A program made the position numbers and the translations under genes. Below, piece after piece: positions 34,108 through 42,803 of a DNA stretch of 64,000 bases. The stretch covers positions 310,001 through 374,000 of the forward strand of contig NZ_FMZS01000003.1 of the NCBI RefSeq assembly GCF_900101265.1. The letters run 5' to 3'. Origin of the DNA: Massilia sp. PDC64 (GTDB lineage Bacteria > Pseudomonadota > Gammaproteobacteria > Burkholderiales > Burkholderiaceae_D). Every line of letters starts with the position of its first letter. Within the stretch, counting starts at the first letter, position 1. The notes below the pieces were generated by a model. It did no database searches, was not told where the DNA came from, and saw nothing but the letters and a program-made list of their open reading frames with translations.

Positions 34108-34779
34108 TCAGTCGTCCAGGGGGCGGGCGATTTCCGGACCGTCCGCGCCGGCCCGGTTCACGGCCGTGCTGACCTTGTACCATTCGAAGGCATCGGCAGG
34201 CACGGCCGCATGGCGCGCCAGTTCGATGGCCTGCTGGGGCGACAGGCCCGGATCGAGCCACAGTTTCGCGTCTTCCGCCTCGAGCACGACGGGACGGCGG
34301 TCGTGGATGTCCAGCATGCCGCCGGACGCGTCGTCCGTGACGATGACGAAGCCCGCTTCCGCGCGGTTTTCCTCGAACGGGCCGAAGTTGGCGACGGCCA
34401 GCATGAACAGCGGGGCGTGGTCCTTGCGGTGGATGTGCCACGGTTGCTTGTGGCCTTTTTCTCCCGTCCACTCGTACCAGCCCTCGGCCGGCACGATGCC
34501 ACGTCCGTTCTTGACGAGCCGCGACCAGTAGCGGTTGGCGAGCTTTTCCAGCCGGGCATTGATGACGATGGGCACTTTGCCTTCCGCCCATTTTGCGCGG
34601 TAGCTCCAGAACACATCGTCCACGCGATGCTCGCCGTCCTGCACGTGCATGACGGGGCGGTAGGTGCCGGGCGCCGCGTTCGTCGTCGGCTTCGACTCGC
34701 TGTCGAACACGGCGTCGGTCCAGCCGATCAGGTTGGCGTAATGGCGCGCGGTCTGGCTTTGGTCAAATCGTCCACACAT
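34108..34779 (-). CDS. SRAP (YedK/HMCES) abasic-site-binding protein
   Basis: The 223-residue protein belongs to the SOS-response-associated peptidase family, which covalently traps abasic sites in single-stranded DNA. The key features are present: Cys2 right after the start Met (MCGRFDQS), the Asn in INARLEK, the Glu in PAEGWYEW and the His in DIHDRRPVVL. The length matches E. coli YedK (222). It stands alone on the minus strand. No clear LexA box was seen upstream. Confidence 0.92.
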   Translation of the reverse strand: MCGRFDQSQTARHYANLIGWTDAVFDSESKPTTNAAPGTYRPVMHVQDGEHRVDDVFWSYRAKWAEGKVPIVINARLEKLANRYWSRLVKNGRGIVPAEGWYEWTGEKGHKQPWHIHRKDHAPLFMLAVANFGPFEENRAEAGFVIVTDDASGGMLDIHDRRPVVLEAEDAKLWLDPGLSPQQAIELARHAAVPADAFEWYKVSTAVNRAGADGPEIARPLDD

Positions 34780-34837
34780 GGGACGATGGTAGCGCAGATG
34801 GGAAACGGCAGCCGTCCGTTAGCGTGCGCCGTGCCGT

Positions 34838-35149
34838 TCAGTCGGGCAGCCCCGGCGCGGGCAGGCCCGGGCCGGCGACGGGCAGCGTCTCGAAACGCTC
34901 GCCGAAACCGGCGATCAGGGGCCGCGCCTTCGCGATGGCGGCCTGTACCGACGGCAGCGCCAGCGACGCCTGGTGGCTGTGCCGGCTGTCCCACACTTCC
35001 GTCACCCAGATGGCGTCCGCGTCGGCGGCGTCGTGCGCGATGACGTAGCTGATGCAGCCCGGCATGCCGGTCGTGCCGTGGGCGAGGATGGCCGTCAGCG
35101 TGTCGCGCTGGCCGGGTGTGCAGAGGATCTTGCCGATCAGTCCAAACAT
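34838..35149 (-). CDS. Antibiotic-biosynthesis-monooxygenase-fold (YgiN-like) protein
   Basis: The 103-residue protein is a single ABM ferredoxin-like domain (IGKILCTPGQRDTL, TEVWDSRHSHQASL). Such proteins act as quinol monooxygenases or haem/aromatic oxygenases without cofactor; the substrate is unknown. ATG 35149 has a GGGAG site. It lies 23 bases after the acyltransferase gene on the same strand and may share its transcript. Confidence 0.8.
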   Translation of the reverse strand: MFGLIGKILCTPGQRDTLTAILAHGTTGMPGCISYVIAHDAADADAIWVTEVWDSRHSHQASLALPSVQAAIAKARPLIAGFGERFETLPVAGPGLPAPGLPD

Positions 35150-35172
35150 GGTGGCTCCCAGACGTGCCGGAT

Positions 35173-36222
35173 TCATGCGACGAGGCGGCGCGTGGGCGCA
35201 AACCGCCACAACAACCCCGTCAGCGCCAGCGACAGCGCGAAGACGAGGGCGACGACGATGATATCCCAGCCAGGGATGGCGCGCAGCGGCGTGTCCGGGC
35301 GCGCGAGCAGGTCGACGAACAGGAAGTGCGACGCATAAATGCCAAGCACGAGCGGGCCGAGTCCCGCGAGGCGGGGAACGCGCAGCGGCGCCGGATCGGA
35401 CAGGGCCAGCATGGTCATGCCCAGCCCATAAAAATAGGTGCCGAGGACGAAATCCTGCGCCATGTTCGTGCCCCACTGCGCGTGCAGCCAGGCGACCTCG
35501 GCCAGCTGCAGGGCCAGTCCGCCCAGCGCGAGTGCGGGGCCGACCCTGCGCCAGGACGGTCGGGGACCCAGGCGCCGCAGCCGGATCCCCGTGACGAACA
35601 TGATCAGGCTGAAGCACAGGCCATTGCGGACGTTCACGTGCGTATGGAAACCGATGGGGGTATCGGCATACGCCTTGCCGGCGAGGCCCACCGCGTACAG
35701 CGCCATGGCCAGCACCAGGAGGGTGTGTTCGCGCCCGCGCGCGAGCAGGGCGCCGCTGACGAGGGCCGCGAGGGCCAGCGCCGGCAGGAACCACAGATGC
35801 ACCTTGGTGCCCTGCAGGAGCAGGGTCGGCAGGCCGGGCAGGGGACGCGTTGCCGCTTCCCAGCCCACCGCCGCGCACGTGATGAGGAAATAGATCGCGG
35901 ACCATGCGACGAACAGCACGAGGACGCGCCGGGCAAGGGCGACGCCGGCCGTCCAGCACGCGGCGCCGCTCTGGCAGCGGTCCGCCCAGAAATAGCCGGA
36001 CAACATGAAGAACAGGGGCACGGCGAAGCGCTCCAGCTGGTCCCACACCGTGCGGGCGTCGAAACGCAATCCGACCGCGTCCGGGCCCGTGTGGGGCGCC
36101 GTGTGCAGGGCGATGACGGCGGCGATCGCCAGCACGCGGAAGACGTCGACCGACTGGATGCGCTCCGTGGAGGCTCGTCTTCCCGGTTGGCCGGAAGGCG
36201 GCACGTGTTGTTTCTGCATCAT
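35173..36222 (-). CDS. Acyltransferase family 3 membrane protein
   Basis: The 349-residue protein has ten predicted membrane helices and the family start: SVDVFRVLAIAAVIALH, with the conserved His in helix 1, and PLFFMLSGYF in helix 2. These OafA/WecH-like proteins transfer acyl groups to surface sugars. Nearby surface-related genes (the glycosyltransferase at 37683) fit that, but no polysaccharide operon is present. The gene is divergent from the diguanylate cyclase at 36407, with 184 AT-rich bases between them. Confidence 0.88.
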   Translation of the reverse strand: MMQKQHVPPSGQPGRRASTERIQSVDVFRVLAIAAVIALHTAPHTGPDAVGLRFDARTVWDQLERFAVPLFFMLSGYFWADRCQSGAACWTAGVALARRVLVLFVAWSAIYFLITCAAVGWEAATRPLPGLPTLLLQGTKVHLWFLPALALAALVSGALLARGREHTLLVLAMALYAVGLAGKAYADTPIGFHTHVNVRNGLCFSLIMFVTGIRLRRLGPRPSWRRVGPALALGGLALQLAEVAWLHAQWGTNMAQDFVLGTYFYGLGMTMLALSDPAPLRVPRLAGLGPLVLGIYASHFLFVDLLARPDTPLRAIPGWDIIVVALVFALSLALTGLLWRFAPTRRLVA

Positions 36223-36406
36223 TCAGCCCGACGTGTTTTCACCGATTTTGCCAAAAAATGGCGGGAAAATTCCACTGTGGCAATATAAAACGACTCAATT
36301 TTGTTAAACTCATCTTTATTTCCATCGCGCAATTTCGCGCGCCTTTCCCCCGTATCATGTCATTCTCGACAGTGTTGCACGTTCAGCCCATCCAGCCGGT
36401 TCCGAT

Positions 36407-37594
36407 TTGAGCGCCTTACTTTTTCTATTTGTCACCATCGCATTGTCGGCGATCATGCTGATGGTCTTGCGTTCGCTTGCCCGCAGCGACGTGGCCGGCA
36501 TGCGCGAGTGGACGGGGGCGAACGTCCTGGCGATCGTGGCGCTGCTGCTGTTCGCCGGCCGCGGACGGATCGCGGACGTGCTGTCCATCGACGTCGCCAA
36601 CCTGCTGTTCCTGGGCGCGCCCGCGCTGATGCATGCGGGCTTCGAGCGCCACCTCGGCCGCCCGGCCCCGTACCGTGCGCTGGCAGCGCTGGTGATCGCG
36701 TCGACCTTGGCGCTGGGCATATTCCACTATGGGGTGGACGCGATGGCGGTGCGCGTCGCGCTGTCTTCGCTATTCCATGGCATCGTGTACCTGGCCATGG
36801 CCCGGGGGCTGAGGCCCTGGACACATCCCGGCCGGGCCCGTTATCCGATCCGGTTCGCATTCGGCGCCGCGCTGACCCTGGCGGCGGCCCACGGGGTGCG
36901 GGCGGTGCTGTACGCCACGCACCATGACGCCCAGGTGACGCTGTTCGATGCGTCGCCCGTCAACCTCGTCTGCTTTGCGCTGGGCACGCTGGCACTGCCG
37001 GGTCTGACGCTGGGGGCGGTGATGATGGCGAACGCCGGCCTGATCGGCCAGGCCCGCTACGCGGCGGAACACGACCACCTGACGGGCGCGTGGTCGCGCC
37101 GCGCGTTCTTCGGCCGCGCCGAGCACGCCCACGCGGATGCCGTGCGCACGGGCGGAACGTTGTCGCTGCTGATTTTCGACGTCGACCACTTCAAGGCGAT
37201 CAACGATACCCACGGCCACGCCGTCGGCGATCGGGTGCTGGCCGATCTCGTCGCGCGGACGGATGCCGTGCTGCGCGGCGGCGCCTGCGCGCGCCTGGGC
37301 GGCGAGGAATTCGCCATCCTGCTGCCGCGTGAGGATGCGGACGCGGCCGTGCGCCTCGCGGACGAATTGCGGCGCACGCTCGAGCGGGCTGCCGTGGCGG
37401 GGGCGGATGGCGCGGTTGTCCATTACACGGTGAGCGTCGGCGCAGCCAGCCTCGATGACGGGGAATCGCTGGCGAGTCTGTTGCAGCGGGCGGATGCGGC
37501 GCTGTATGCGGCCAAGCGGGGCGGGCGGAATCGGGTTGCCGATGCGCGGCTTGTGGATGGCGACCGATGTAAGTACGCAACGCCCGCCATGTAG
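36407..37594 (+). CDS. Membrane diguanylate cyclase (GGDEF)
   Basis: The 395-residue protein has six or more membrane helices in the first 220 residues and a C-terminal GGDEF domain (DHLTGAWSRRAFF, FDVDHFKAINDTHGH, LGGEEFAIL). It should make c-di-GMP from two GTP. The product-inhibition I-site (RxxD five residues before GGEEF) is not present. The frame begins with TTG at 36407 and has no good ribosome site, so the true start may be a later ATG such as 36452. A palindrome lies three bases after its stop. Confidence 0.85.
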   Translation: MSALLFLFVTIALSAIMLMVLRSLARSDVAGMREWTGANVLAIVALLLFAGRGRIADVLSIDVANLLFLGAPALMHAGFERHLGRPAPYRALAALVIASTLALGIFHYGVDAMAVRVALSSLFHGIVYLAMARGLRPWTHPGRARYPIRFAFGAALTLAAAHGVRAVLYATHHDAQVTLFDASPVNLVCFALGTLALPGLTLGAVMMANAGLIGQARYAAEHDHLTGAWSRRAFFGRAEHAHADAVRTGGTLSLLIFDVDHFKAINDTHGHAVGDRVLADLVARTDAVLRGGACARLGGEEFAILLPREDADAAVRLADELRRTLERAAVAGADGAVVHYTVSVGAASLDDGESLASLLQRADAALYAAKRGGRNRVADARLVDGDRCKYATPAM

Positions 37595-37596
37595 GA

Positions 37597-37612
37597 GTAG
37601 GAATTTTCCTAC
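37597..37612. promoter_or_regulatory. Palindromic site G-T-AGGA-N4-TCCT-AC
   Basis: Seven-base arms (37597-37603 and 37606-37612) around TT read GTAGGA-ATTT-TCCTAC. The same six-base half-sites with the same four-base spacer occur in the mshE promoter dyad at 58925-58948. Here the site lies between a diguanylate cyclase gene and a glycosyltransferase gene (start 37683). A regulator-binding site is a reasonable inference. Confidence 0.45.
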
Positions 37613-37682
37613 AACTGGGCTATCCTTCTCGGCAAATTGTTCTTAAATCTAGAACCTTTAGCCTGCCGATGCGGCCACCATC

Positions 37683-38651
37683 ATGCACACGCCTACCGTC
37701 ACCGTCATTGCCCTTTGCTATAACCACGAGCGCTTCCTCCTGGACTGCCTCGAGAGCATTCGCGCCCAGACGTTCCAGGACTTCGAGCTGATCGTGACCG
37801 ACGACTGCTCGCGCGATCATTCGCCACACATCATCGCGGAATGGCTGGCCGAGCATTATCCGGCGGCCCGTTTCATCCGCCACGATGTGAATCGCGGTAT
37901 TTGCGCCACCCTGAACGAAGCGTTGGCGCAGGCACAAGGCACGTACATCAGCATGACCGCGACCGACGACACATGGATGCCGCACAAGCTGGCATCGCAG
38001 GTGGCACTGGCGCAATCGCTCGATGCCGACACGGCCGTCATTTATGCCGACGCCGACCAGATGAACGAGGAGGGGGAACTGCTGCCCACGCGCTTCATCG
38101 AAGCCCACGGCGTCACCGACCCGCCGCAGGGGTGGGTGTTCAGCCGCCTGGCGAACGGCAACTTCATCCCCGCCATGACGACGCTGATCCGGCGCGACGC
38201 ACTGCTGGCCGTCGGCGGCTACGACGAACGCCTGAACTATGAAGACTACGACATGTGGCTGCGGCTGGCGGACCGGTATGCATTCGCTTTCCAGCCCGAC
38301 GTCGTGGCGCACTACCGTATCGTGGCCACGTCGATGGTGCGTACCGTGTTCGCCCAGCCGAGCGCCTGGTATCACCACTCGAATTTCCTGATTCGCCGCA
38401 AATGGCTGCGCTCGGGCCGCCTCACGCGGGCGCAATGCGCGATGTGGGCCGACAAGATGTGGTGGGCGGCGTATGGACTGTTCGTCCTCAACGACCGGCG
38501 CGCCGCGTCCTGTCTGTGGGAAGCATTCCGCCATTGCGGCCGGCCGCGTGCGGCAGTGCTGGCATTGACGTCCCGGCTCGGGGTGTCGCGCGCGCGACTC
38601 GTGCGCCTGCGCCAGGCCGTGACGGGGATGACCCGGGACACGCCGACCTGA
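37683..38651 (+). CDS. Family 2 glycosyltransferase
   Basis: The 322-residue protein has the GT-A fold of GT2 enzymes: VTVIALCYNHERFL at the start, IVTDDCSRDHS, the DxD motif in YADADQ and a later YEDYDMWLRL that holds the catalytic base region. It should transfer a sugar from a nucleotide donor to a surface glycan or lipid. No other glycan genes are adjacent. A regulator-like palindrome at 37597 precedes it. Confidence 0.88.
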   Translation: MHTPTVTVIALCYNHERFLLDCLESIRAQTFQDFELIVTDDCSRDHSPHIIAEWLAEHYPAARFIRHDVNRGICATLNEALAQAQGTYISMTATDDTWMPHKLASQVALAQSLDADTAVIYADADQMNEEGELLPTRFIEAHGVTDPPQGWVFSRLANGNFIPAMTTLIRRDALLAVGGYDERLNYEDYDMWLRLADRYAFAFQPDVVAHYRIVATSMVRTVFAQPSAWYHHSNFLIRRKWLRSGRLTRAQCAMWADKMWWAAYGLFVLNDRRAASCLWEAFRHCGRPRAAVLALTSRLGVSRARLVRLRQAVTGMTRDTPT

Positions 38652-38684
38652 CCGGGAGGCGCGCGAAGACGGTCGACCGTGCCG

Positions 38685-39275
38685 TCAGGTACACGACGGT
38701 GAGGAGCCGGCAGTGCCCCCGAGGTTGCCCACCGGAACGATCGTCTCGGACGTAGGCACCTTCATCCCGGACAGATTGAAGAACGGGAACATCATCTGGT
38801 AGGACATCGGGGTGCAATTGCCTGCGCCATCCACCGATTCGCACACCCTTGCACGTACGAAGCGGATGCAGTTGTCGCCATCCGGGTTGGTCATGCAGTT
38901 CGACCGATTGGCTGCAGGACATGCCGGAAGGGTGCTCATGTGTGTCAGGTCCCAGGTCGCGTTCGAGACCGACAGGTAGTCGATCTTGACGTTATCGGCG
39001 GTGACGGGGTCCCCCAGCGCCAGCGGCCCCGATGCATTGCGGAAGACGGCGTTTGCCTGGACCTGTTTCATGGCGGTCGCGTCCGTATAGTCGACGTTTG
39101 CCGCGGCGGCGGCGGCGCGGCGCGTGACTTCTTCAAGTGTGTTGAACATGAACTCGACGCGCGCCAGTTCGAGTGTGGCGAACACGACGGTAAAAAAAAT
39201 CATCGCGACAAGCGAGAATTCGACGGCGGCGACACCGGACTGGGTTGTTTGTCCTTTGAATACGGTCCGTTTCAT
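38685..39275 (-). CDS. TadE-like pilus-assembly protein
   Basis: The 196-residue protein starts with a short basic stretch and one TadE-type helix (GVAAVEFSLVAMIFFTVVFATLELAR), including the conserved Glu. The rest is a periplasmic domain with several Cys pairs (SNCMTNPD, RVCES). TadE-like proteins are minor pseudopilins of Flp/Tad pili. ATG 39275 follows the previous stop by one base and has a GGGGAAC site; longer in-frame starts overlap that gene. It is last of three co-directional Tad genes. No tadA, tadB or flp gene is present in the window. Confidence 0.82.
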   Translation of the reverse strand: MKRTVFKGQTTQSGVAAVEFSLVAMIFFTVVFATLELARVEFMFNTLEEVTRRAAAAAANVDYTDATAMKQVQANAVFRNASGPLALGDPVTADNVKIDYLSVSNATWDLTHMSTLPACPAANRSNCMTNPDGDNCIRFVRARVCESVDGAGNCTPMSYQMMFPFFNLSGMKVPTSETIVPVGNLGGTAGSSPSCT

Positions 39276-39276
39276 G

Positions 39277-39783
39277 TCAGTTCCCCGAGTAGCGTACCGG
39301 CGCAACGATCGACATATACATGCCCTCGGCCTCCGTGCCCGTAAGCGGGTTGATGTAAGGCACGTTAATAGCGACGTCGACGCGAAACAGTGTGTTGGTA
39401 GTGGCGCCGAAGACCGCCGGCGTACACGCATTCATCTGCTTGCCGCTGCCCACCAGGTACATGCATGAAATGGTCGGATTCACAGGAACGTCGTCCGGGA
39501 CGATGCCGGCCAGCTCCTTGGCAACGATTCTCTTTGCCAACGTCACGGCAGCAAAATTGCCGTCCGGCCCGGCCGTTGTCATTTCCAGCCTCGGCGCTGT
39601 CGCCAGGTAGATCGCTGCGTCGTGTGCAGCTTTTTGCACAGCCGTGTACTGGCGAAAATAAAATGCGTAAAGAAGCGATGGCAGGCCGATAAAGAGCAAC
39701 AGAATGGGCAGCACGATCGCTGTCTCGACCACGATCGCCCCGCGTTCGTGCCGCCGCCCGACGGCCCTGAGTGTGCGTTTCAT
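39277..39783 (-). CDS. TadE/TadF-like pilus-assembly protein
   Basis: The 168-residue protein has the TadE helix with its Glu (GAIVVETAIVLPILLLFIGL) close to the start and a periplasmic C-terminus with two Cys (SCMYLVG, ACTPA). It is likely processed and assembled with the TadG-like protein encoded upstream. Its ATG overlaps the TadG stop (ATGA), and the next TadE gene starts one base after its own stop, so the three are co-translated. Confidence 0.82.
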   Translation of the reverse strand: MKRTLRAVGRRHERGAIVVETAIVLPILLLFIGLPSLLYAFYFRQYTAVQKAAHDAAIYLATAPRLEMTTAGPDGNFAAVTLAKRIVAKELAGIVPDDVPVNPTISCMYLVGSGKQMNACTPAVFGATTNTLFRVDVAINVPYINPLTGTEAEGMYMSIVAPVRYSGN

Positions 39784-41234
39784 CGGTAGAGCCTCACATC
39801 ACCGCCCAGGGCAGTCTCGGTGTTCATCCCGGCGAACTCCGCATAGATGGCGGACGAACTTGCGGGAACGAGCATGAAGAACTTTGCAATCCCGACCACG
39901 GTCGCCGTCGTGATGGCGCCTGCGGGAACCGGACAGCTCAACAGGGGAACGTTCAGCACCCGGGTATTGCGGTAGTACTTGTACTTCGCGCTTCCGCCCG
40001 CCGCCTGATAGGGTGTCGTACTCGGGTAGGCCTGGGCTTGCGGCAACCCCGGGTTGTAGAGGGCGCCCCAATCCGTCGTTTTGTAGGTGCTATAGCCTGC
40101 CGCGGGTTCCACGCCCCCGTTTGCAACGTAGGTTGCATACGGGACTGCCTTTGCATAGGTCCACAACGGCCCGTAAGCCGTCTGCGTTGCCCCGGCTGGC
40201 CTTTCCGCTACCGTCAGCAGCGGATTCGGGGCCGCTAACGAATTGGCGGAGAGATTGTCCGGCCTAAATTTCATCCACGTGGCGTTGGCAAGATCGAAGC
40301 TCTTGTTGACCGGATCCGCCGGCGCCGTCGATGGCACGCATGGCGTGTCATACGTACCGAACCGGGAGTTCAGATACCCGTACAGCAAGTTGAGCGGGAA
40401 CCCTCGTTCCACCGTGACGCTTCCGCCCCGCAATGTGGGTATCGCCATCTCTCCCGTGCAAATGAACGGCGCGACAGCGTCCGTGTTGCTCTTCATGCTC
40501 GTGCCAGCCGTGCCGGGCGGTGCGACCGGATTGACCAGAAAGTTCTCGGGCGACTGTCCGCCCGGGTTGAGGTTCATCAGGTTGTAACTGACGCCGCGCC
40601 GGAAGCCGTATTCCACGAGTTCTCCGGATGCGAGCGACGCTGCAGGCGTATTGGAGTTCGCGCAGATTGCGAGCGGCAGCACATGCAGTGAACTGCGGCC
40701 GGCCACCGCCGAGGCAGGCACGTTCGACTCCGCCAGGGATGACGAGAGGACCGGCATGAAGAAGTTCTCGATCTTCCCATGCCTGGCGTCCAGGGCAGAG
40801 GTGTCGACCCGGGCAAAAAACATCTGCGAGGGATTGGCCTTTGCGGTGGCCGCGTCCACCCAGCCGCCTGAACCACCGTCGGCACTTGTACCGAACTTGA
40901 GCGCGGCATCGGACCAGGTCACACTATCGGTGCTGTACGCGAAGGCAGAACTCGCGGCAATTTCCCCAGCGTCCGCGACGGCCCTGGTGATGCCCTGCGG
41001 CGTGCCGTCCAGGGCGGTGGCCGCGGCCAGGGCAGCGGCATCGGCGGCAATTTGCAGTTCGGCTTTCCTGTTGTAACTGCGGCTGAGGTCGAGCGCCAGC
41101 CCGAACATGGCAAGCATGACGAGGATAACGACAGGGGTCATGATGGCGATGGCGCCGGCCTCCGATTGCTTCCGGCGAAAACTTCGGTAGCACCGTGCGG
41201 ACGGTGACGCTTGCTTGAATGGTTCGATGGCCAC
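39780..41234 (-). CDS. TadG-like protein
   Basis: The 484-residue protein has one N-terminal helix (GAIAIMTPVVILVMLAMFGL) followed by the DLSRSYNRKAELQIAADAAA segment typical of TadG, then a long periplasmic domain with Cys pairs. TadG proteins anchor or regulate Flp-type pili. The start is taken as GTG 41234 because GAGGAG lies six bases upstream; ATG 41282 would give a longer product. The 11-base palindrome TAGGAATCCTA lies upstream at 41284-41294. It is the first gene of the three-gene unit. Confidence 0.8.
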   Translation of the reverse strand: MAIEPFKQASPSARCYRSFRRKQSEAGAIAIMTPVVILVMLAMFGLALDLSRSYNRKAELQIAADAAALAAATALDGTPQGITRAVADAGEIAASSAFAYSTDSVTWSDAALKFGTSADGGSGGWVDAATAKANPSQMFFARVDTSALDARHGKIENFFMPVLSSSLAESNVPASAVAGRSSLHVLPLAICANSNTPAASLASGELVEYGFRRGVSYNLMNLNPGGQSPENFLVNPVAPPGTAGTSMKSNTDAVAPFICTGEMAIPTLRGGSVTVERGFPLNLLYGYLNSRFGTYDTPCVPSTAPADPVNKSFDLANATWMKFRPDNLSANSLAAPNPLLTVAERPAGATQTAYGPLWTYAKAVPYATYVANGGVEPAAGYSTYKTTDWGALYNPGLPQAQAYPSTTPYQAAGGSAKYKYYRNTRVLNVPLLSCPVPAGAITTATVVGIAKFFMLVPASSSAIYAEFAGMNTETALGGDVRLYR

Positions 41235-41443
41235 GGATCGCTCCTCATGCTGACTCGGACAATTGTCGAGGCAACCTAGCAAATAGGAATCCTAGAGCCT
41301 TGCAAGCGTGCTACGTTGAGGAGTCGCAACTTGACCGTGACAGGCCAATCGGGTGAACGACGCGACCGGTCCGGGCGTTGCGATGCAGTATCGTTGGCCG
41401 CGAAATCGAAGTGTCCATGATGAGGGAACGCCGCATGGGCACG

Positions 41444-41530
41444 TGGTGCCCGGAGCCGGGATCGAACCGGCACGCCATCGCTGGCACGGGATTTTAAGTC
41501 CCGGGTGTCTACCAGTTTCACCATCCGGGC
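41444..41530 (-). tRNA. tRNA-Leu (anticodon UAA)
   Basis: Read on the minus strand this 87-base gene has a perfect seven-base acceptor stem (GCCCGGA with TCCGGGC), an encoded CCA end at 41444-41446, a T-arm with GGTTCGATCCC and a long variable arm as in leucine tRNAs. The anticodon loop reads CTTAAAA, giving anticodon TAA. Confidence 0.95.
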
Positions 41531-41568
41531 AGCGGGCAGGATTCTAGCACAGCCGGACCCGTTCAGGG

Positions 41569-41838
41569 TCAAAAATGCAATGTTGACCTGGCCGGCGCCT
41601 CCCACCGATGGGCGGAACCGAACGGTCTGACGAGCGCGGCCGCCGCTGCCACCAGCACATGCGGCGGACGCGGCGCCAGCCGTCTTCCCCCGGGCCGTGT
41701 TAGCACGCGCAATGCAACGTCGAACGGCACCCCGTCCTCGTGCAGGAGGCGGGCGGCACGGGCGGTGCCATGCTGCCGGCTGGCGTCCAGGACGGCATCG
41801 ATGAACATGGCGGATACGCGGTCATGGCGTCGATTCAT
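41569..41838 (-). CDS. Hypothetical protein
   Basis: The 89-residue product is basic and Ala-rich, with no membrane helix and no recognisable domain (HGTARAARLLHEDGVPFDVALRVL is a possible helix pair). A GGAG site eight bases before ATG 41838 supports translation. A longer in-frame ATG at 41898 lacks one. It lies between tRNA-Leu and the ParB-like gene. Confidence 0.45.
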   Translation of the reverse strand: MNRRHDRVSAMFIDAVLDASRQHGTARAARLLHEDGVPFDVALRVLTRPGGRRLAPRPPHVLVAAAAALVRPFGSAHRWEAPARSTLHF

Positions 41839-41980
41839 CGTTCGCACTCCGATAGCTGGGACCGTGTCATTGTGCACCGATCCCGTCGATGTTGCCATTC
41901 AACATGCATGATGCGTGCCGGCAGGCCGCGCATGGTGTAGCATGCGGGGCGATACGCCCGCGGCCGCCGCGGCAGGAAAC

Positions 41981-42790
41981 ATGCAAGGACAGACTTTGAA
42001 TATCACGATCAACGAGGAACTCCGCTCTTTCATCGACCCCCTCACACCCGTCGAATACGCGGCGCTCGAGCGCAGCCTGCTGGCCGACGGCTGCCGCGAC
42101 GCGCTCGTGCTGTGGCGCGACGTGCTGATCGACGGGCATAACCGCTACGACATCTGCACGAAGCACGGCATACCGTTCCGCACCGTCAACAACGACAAGT
42201 TCGATTCGCTGGAAGACGTCATGCTGTGGGTGATCGACAATAACCTCGCGCGCCGCAGCGTGTCCGACTTCCAGCGCGGCATGCTCGCGCTGCGCAAGAA
42301 GGAGATCGTCGCCGCACGTGCCGCCCAGCGCGCCGCCGAGGCGCCACCGGACCAGGCGGCGCAGGAACCCGCCGACGATCCGATCGACCCGCCGTGGAGC
42401 ACGCGCGAAGACGTCGCCAAGGCGGCGCGCGTGTCCGCCAACACGCTGAGCCAGATCGAGCGCATCCGCAAGACGGCGGCGCCGGAACTGGTCGACGCCG
42501 TGCGCAGCGGGACGATTTCCGTCAGCGCCGCCGCCAGCGTCGCGTCGTTGCCGCCGGAAGCGCAGGTCGCTGCCGTCGCCGGTGGCCGCAAGGAGCTGCA
42601 GCAGGCGGCGCGCCAGGTGCGCGAACAGAAGGCCGGCGCCAAGCCGAAGAAGGAAACCGTGCCCGATTCGCCGGAAGACCAGGTGAAGGCCCTGCGGGCC
42701 CAGGTGGGCGAATTGAAGGACCGCGTCGCCACCTTGATGACGGAAAACGAAGTCCTGCGCCAGAAACTCGCCGCGCTCGGCGGCGCCTGA
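41981..42790 (+). CDS. Orphan ParB/KorB-like DNA-binding protein
   Basis: The 269-residue protein has a ParB-N-like domain (residues 10-80, VLIDGHNRYDIC being the nuclease/CTPase-like motif), a central helix-turn-helix region (TREDVAKAARVSANTLSQIERI) and a C-terminal coiled coil (LKDRVATLMTENEVLRQKL). Proteins like this segregate or regulate plasmids and prophage-like elements. There is no ParA gene nearby, and the domain order is closer to chromosomal orphan ParB-like regulators. ATG 41981 follows AGGAAAC. It precedes the acylase gene by 13 bases. Confidence 0.75.
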   Translation: MQGQTLNITINEELRSFIDPLTPVEYAALERSLLADGCRDALVLWRDVLIDGHNRYDICTKHGIPFRTVNNDKFDSLEDVMLWVIDNNLARRSVSDFQRGMLALRKKEIVAARAAQRAAEAPPDQAAQEPADDPIDPPWSTREDVAKAARVSANTLSQIERIRKTAAPELVDAVRSGTISVSAAASVASLPPEAQVAAVAGGRKELQQAARQVREQKAGAKPKKETVPDSPEDQVKALRAQVGELKDRVATLMTENEVLRQKLAALGGA

Positions 42791-42803
42791 TCGAGGAGAC
42801 CCC

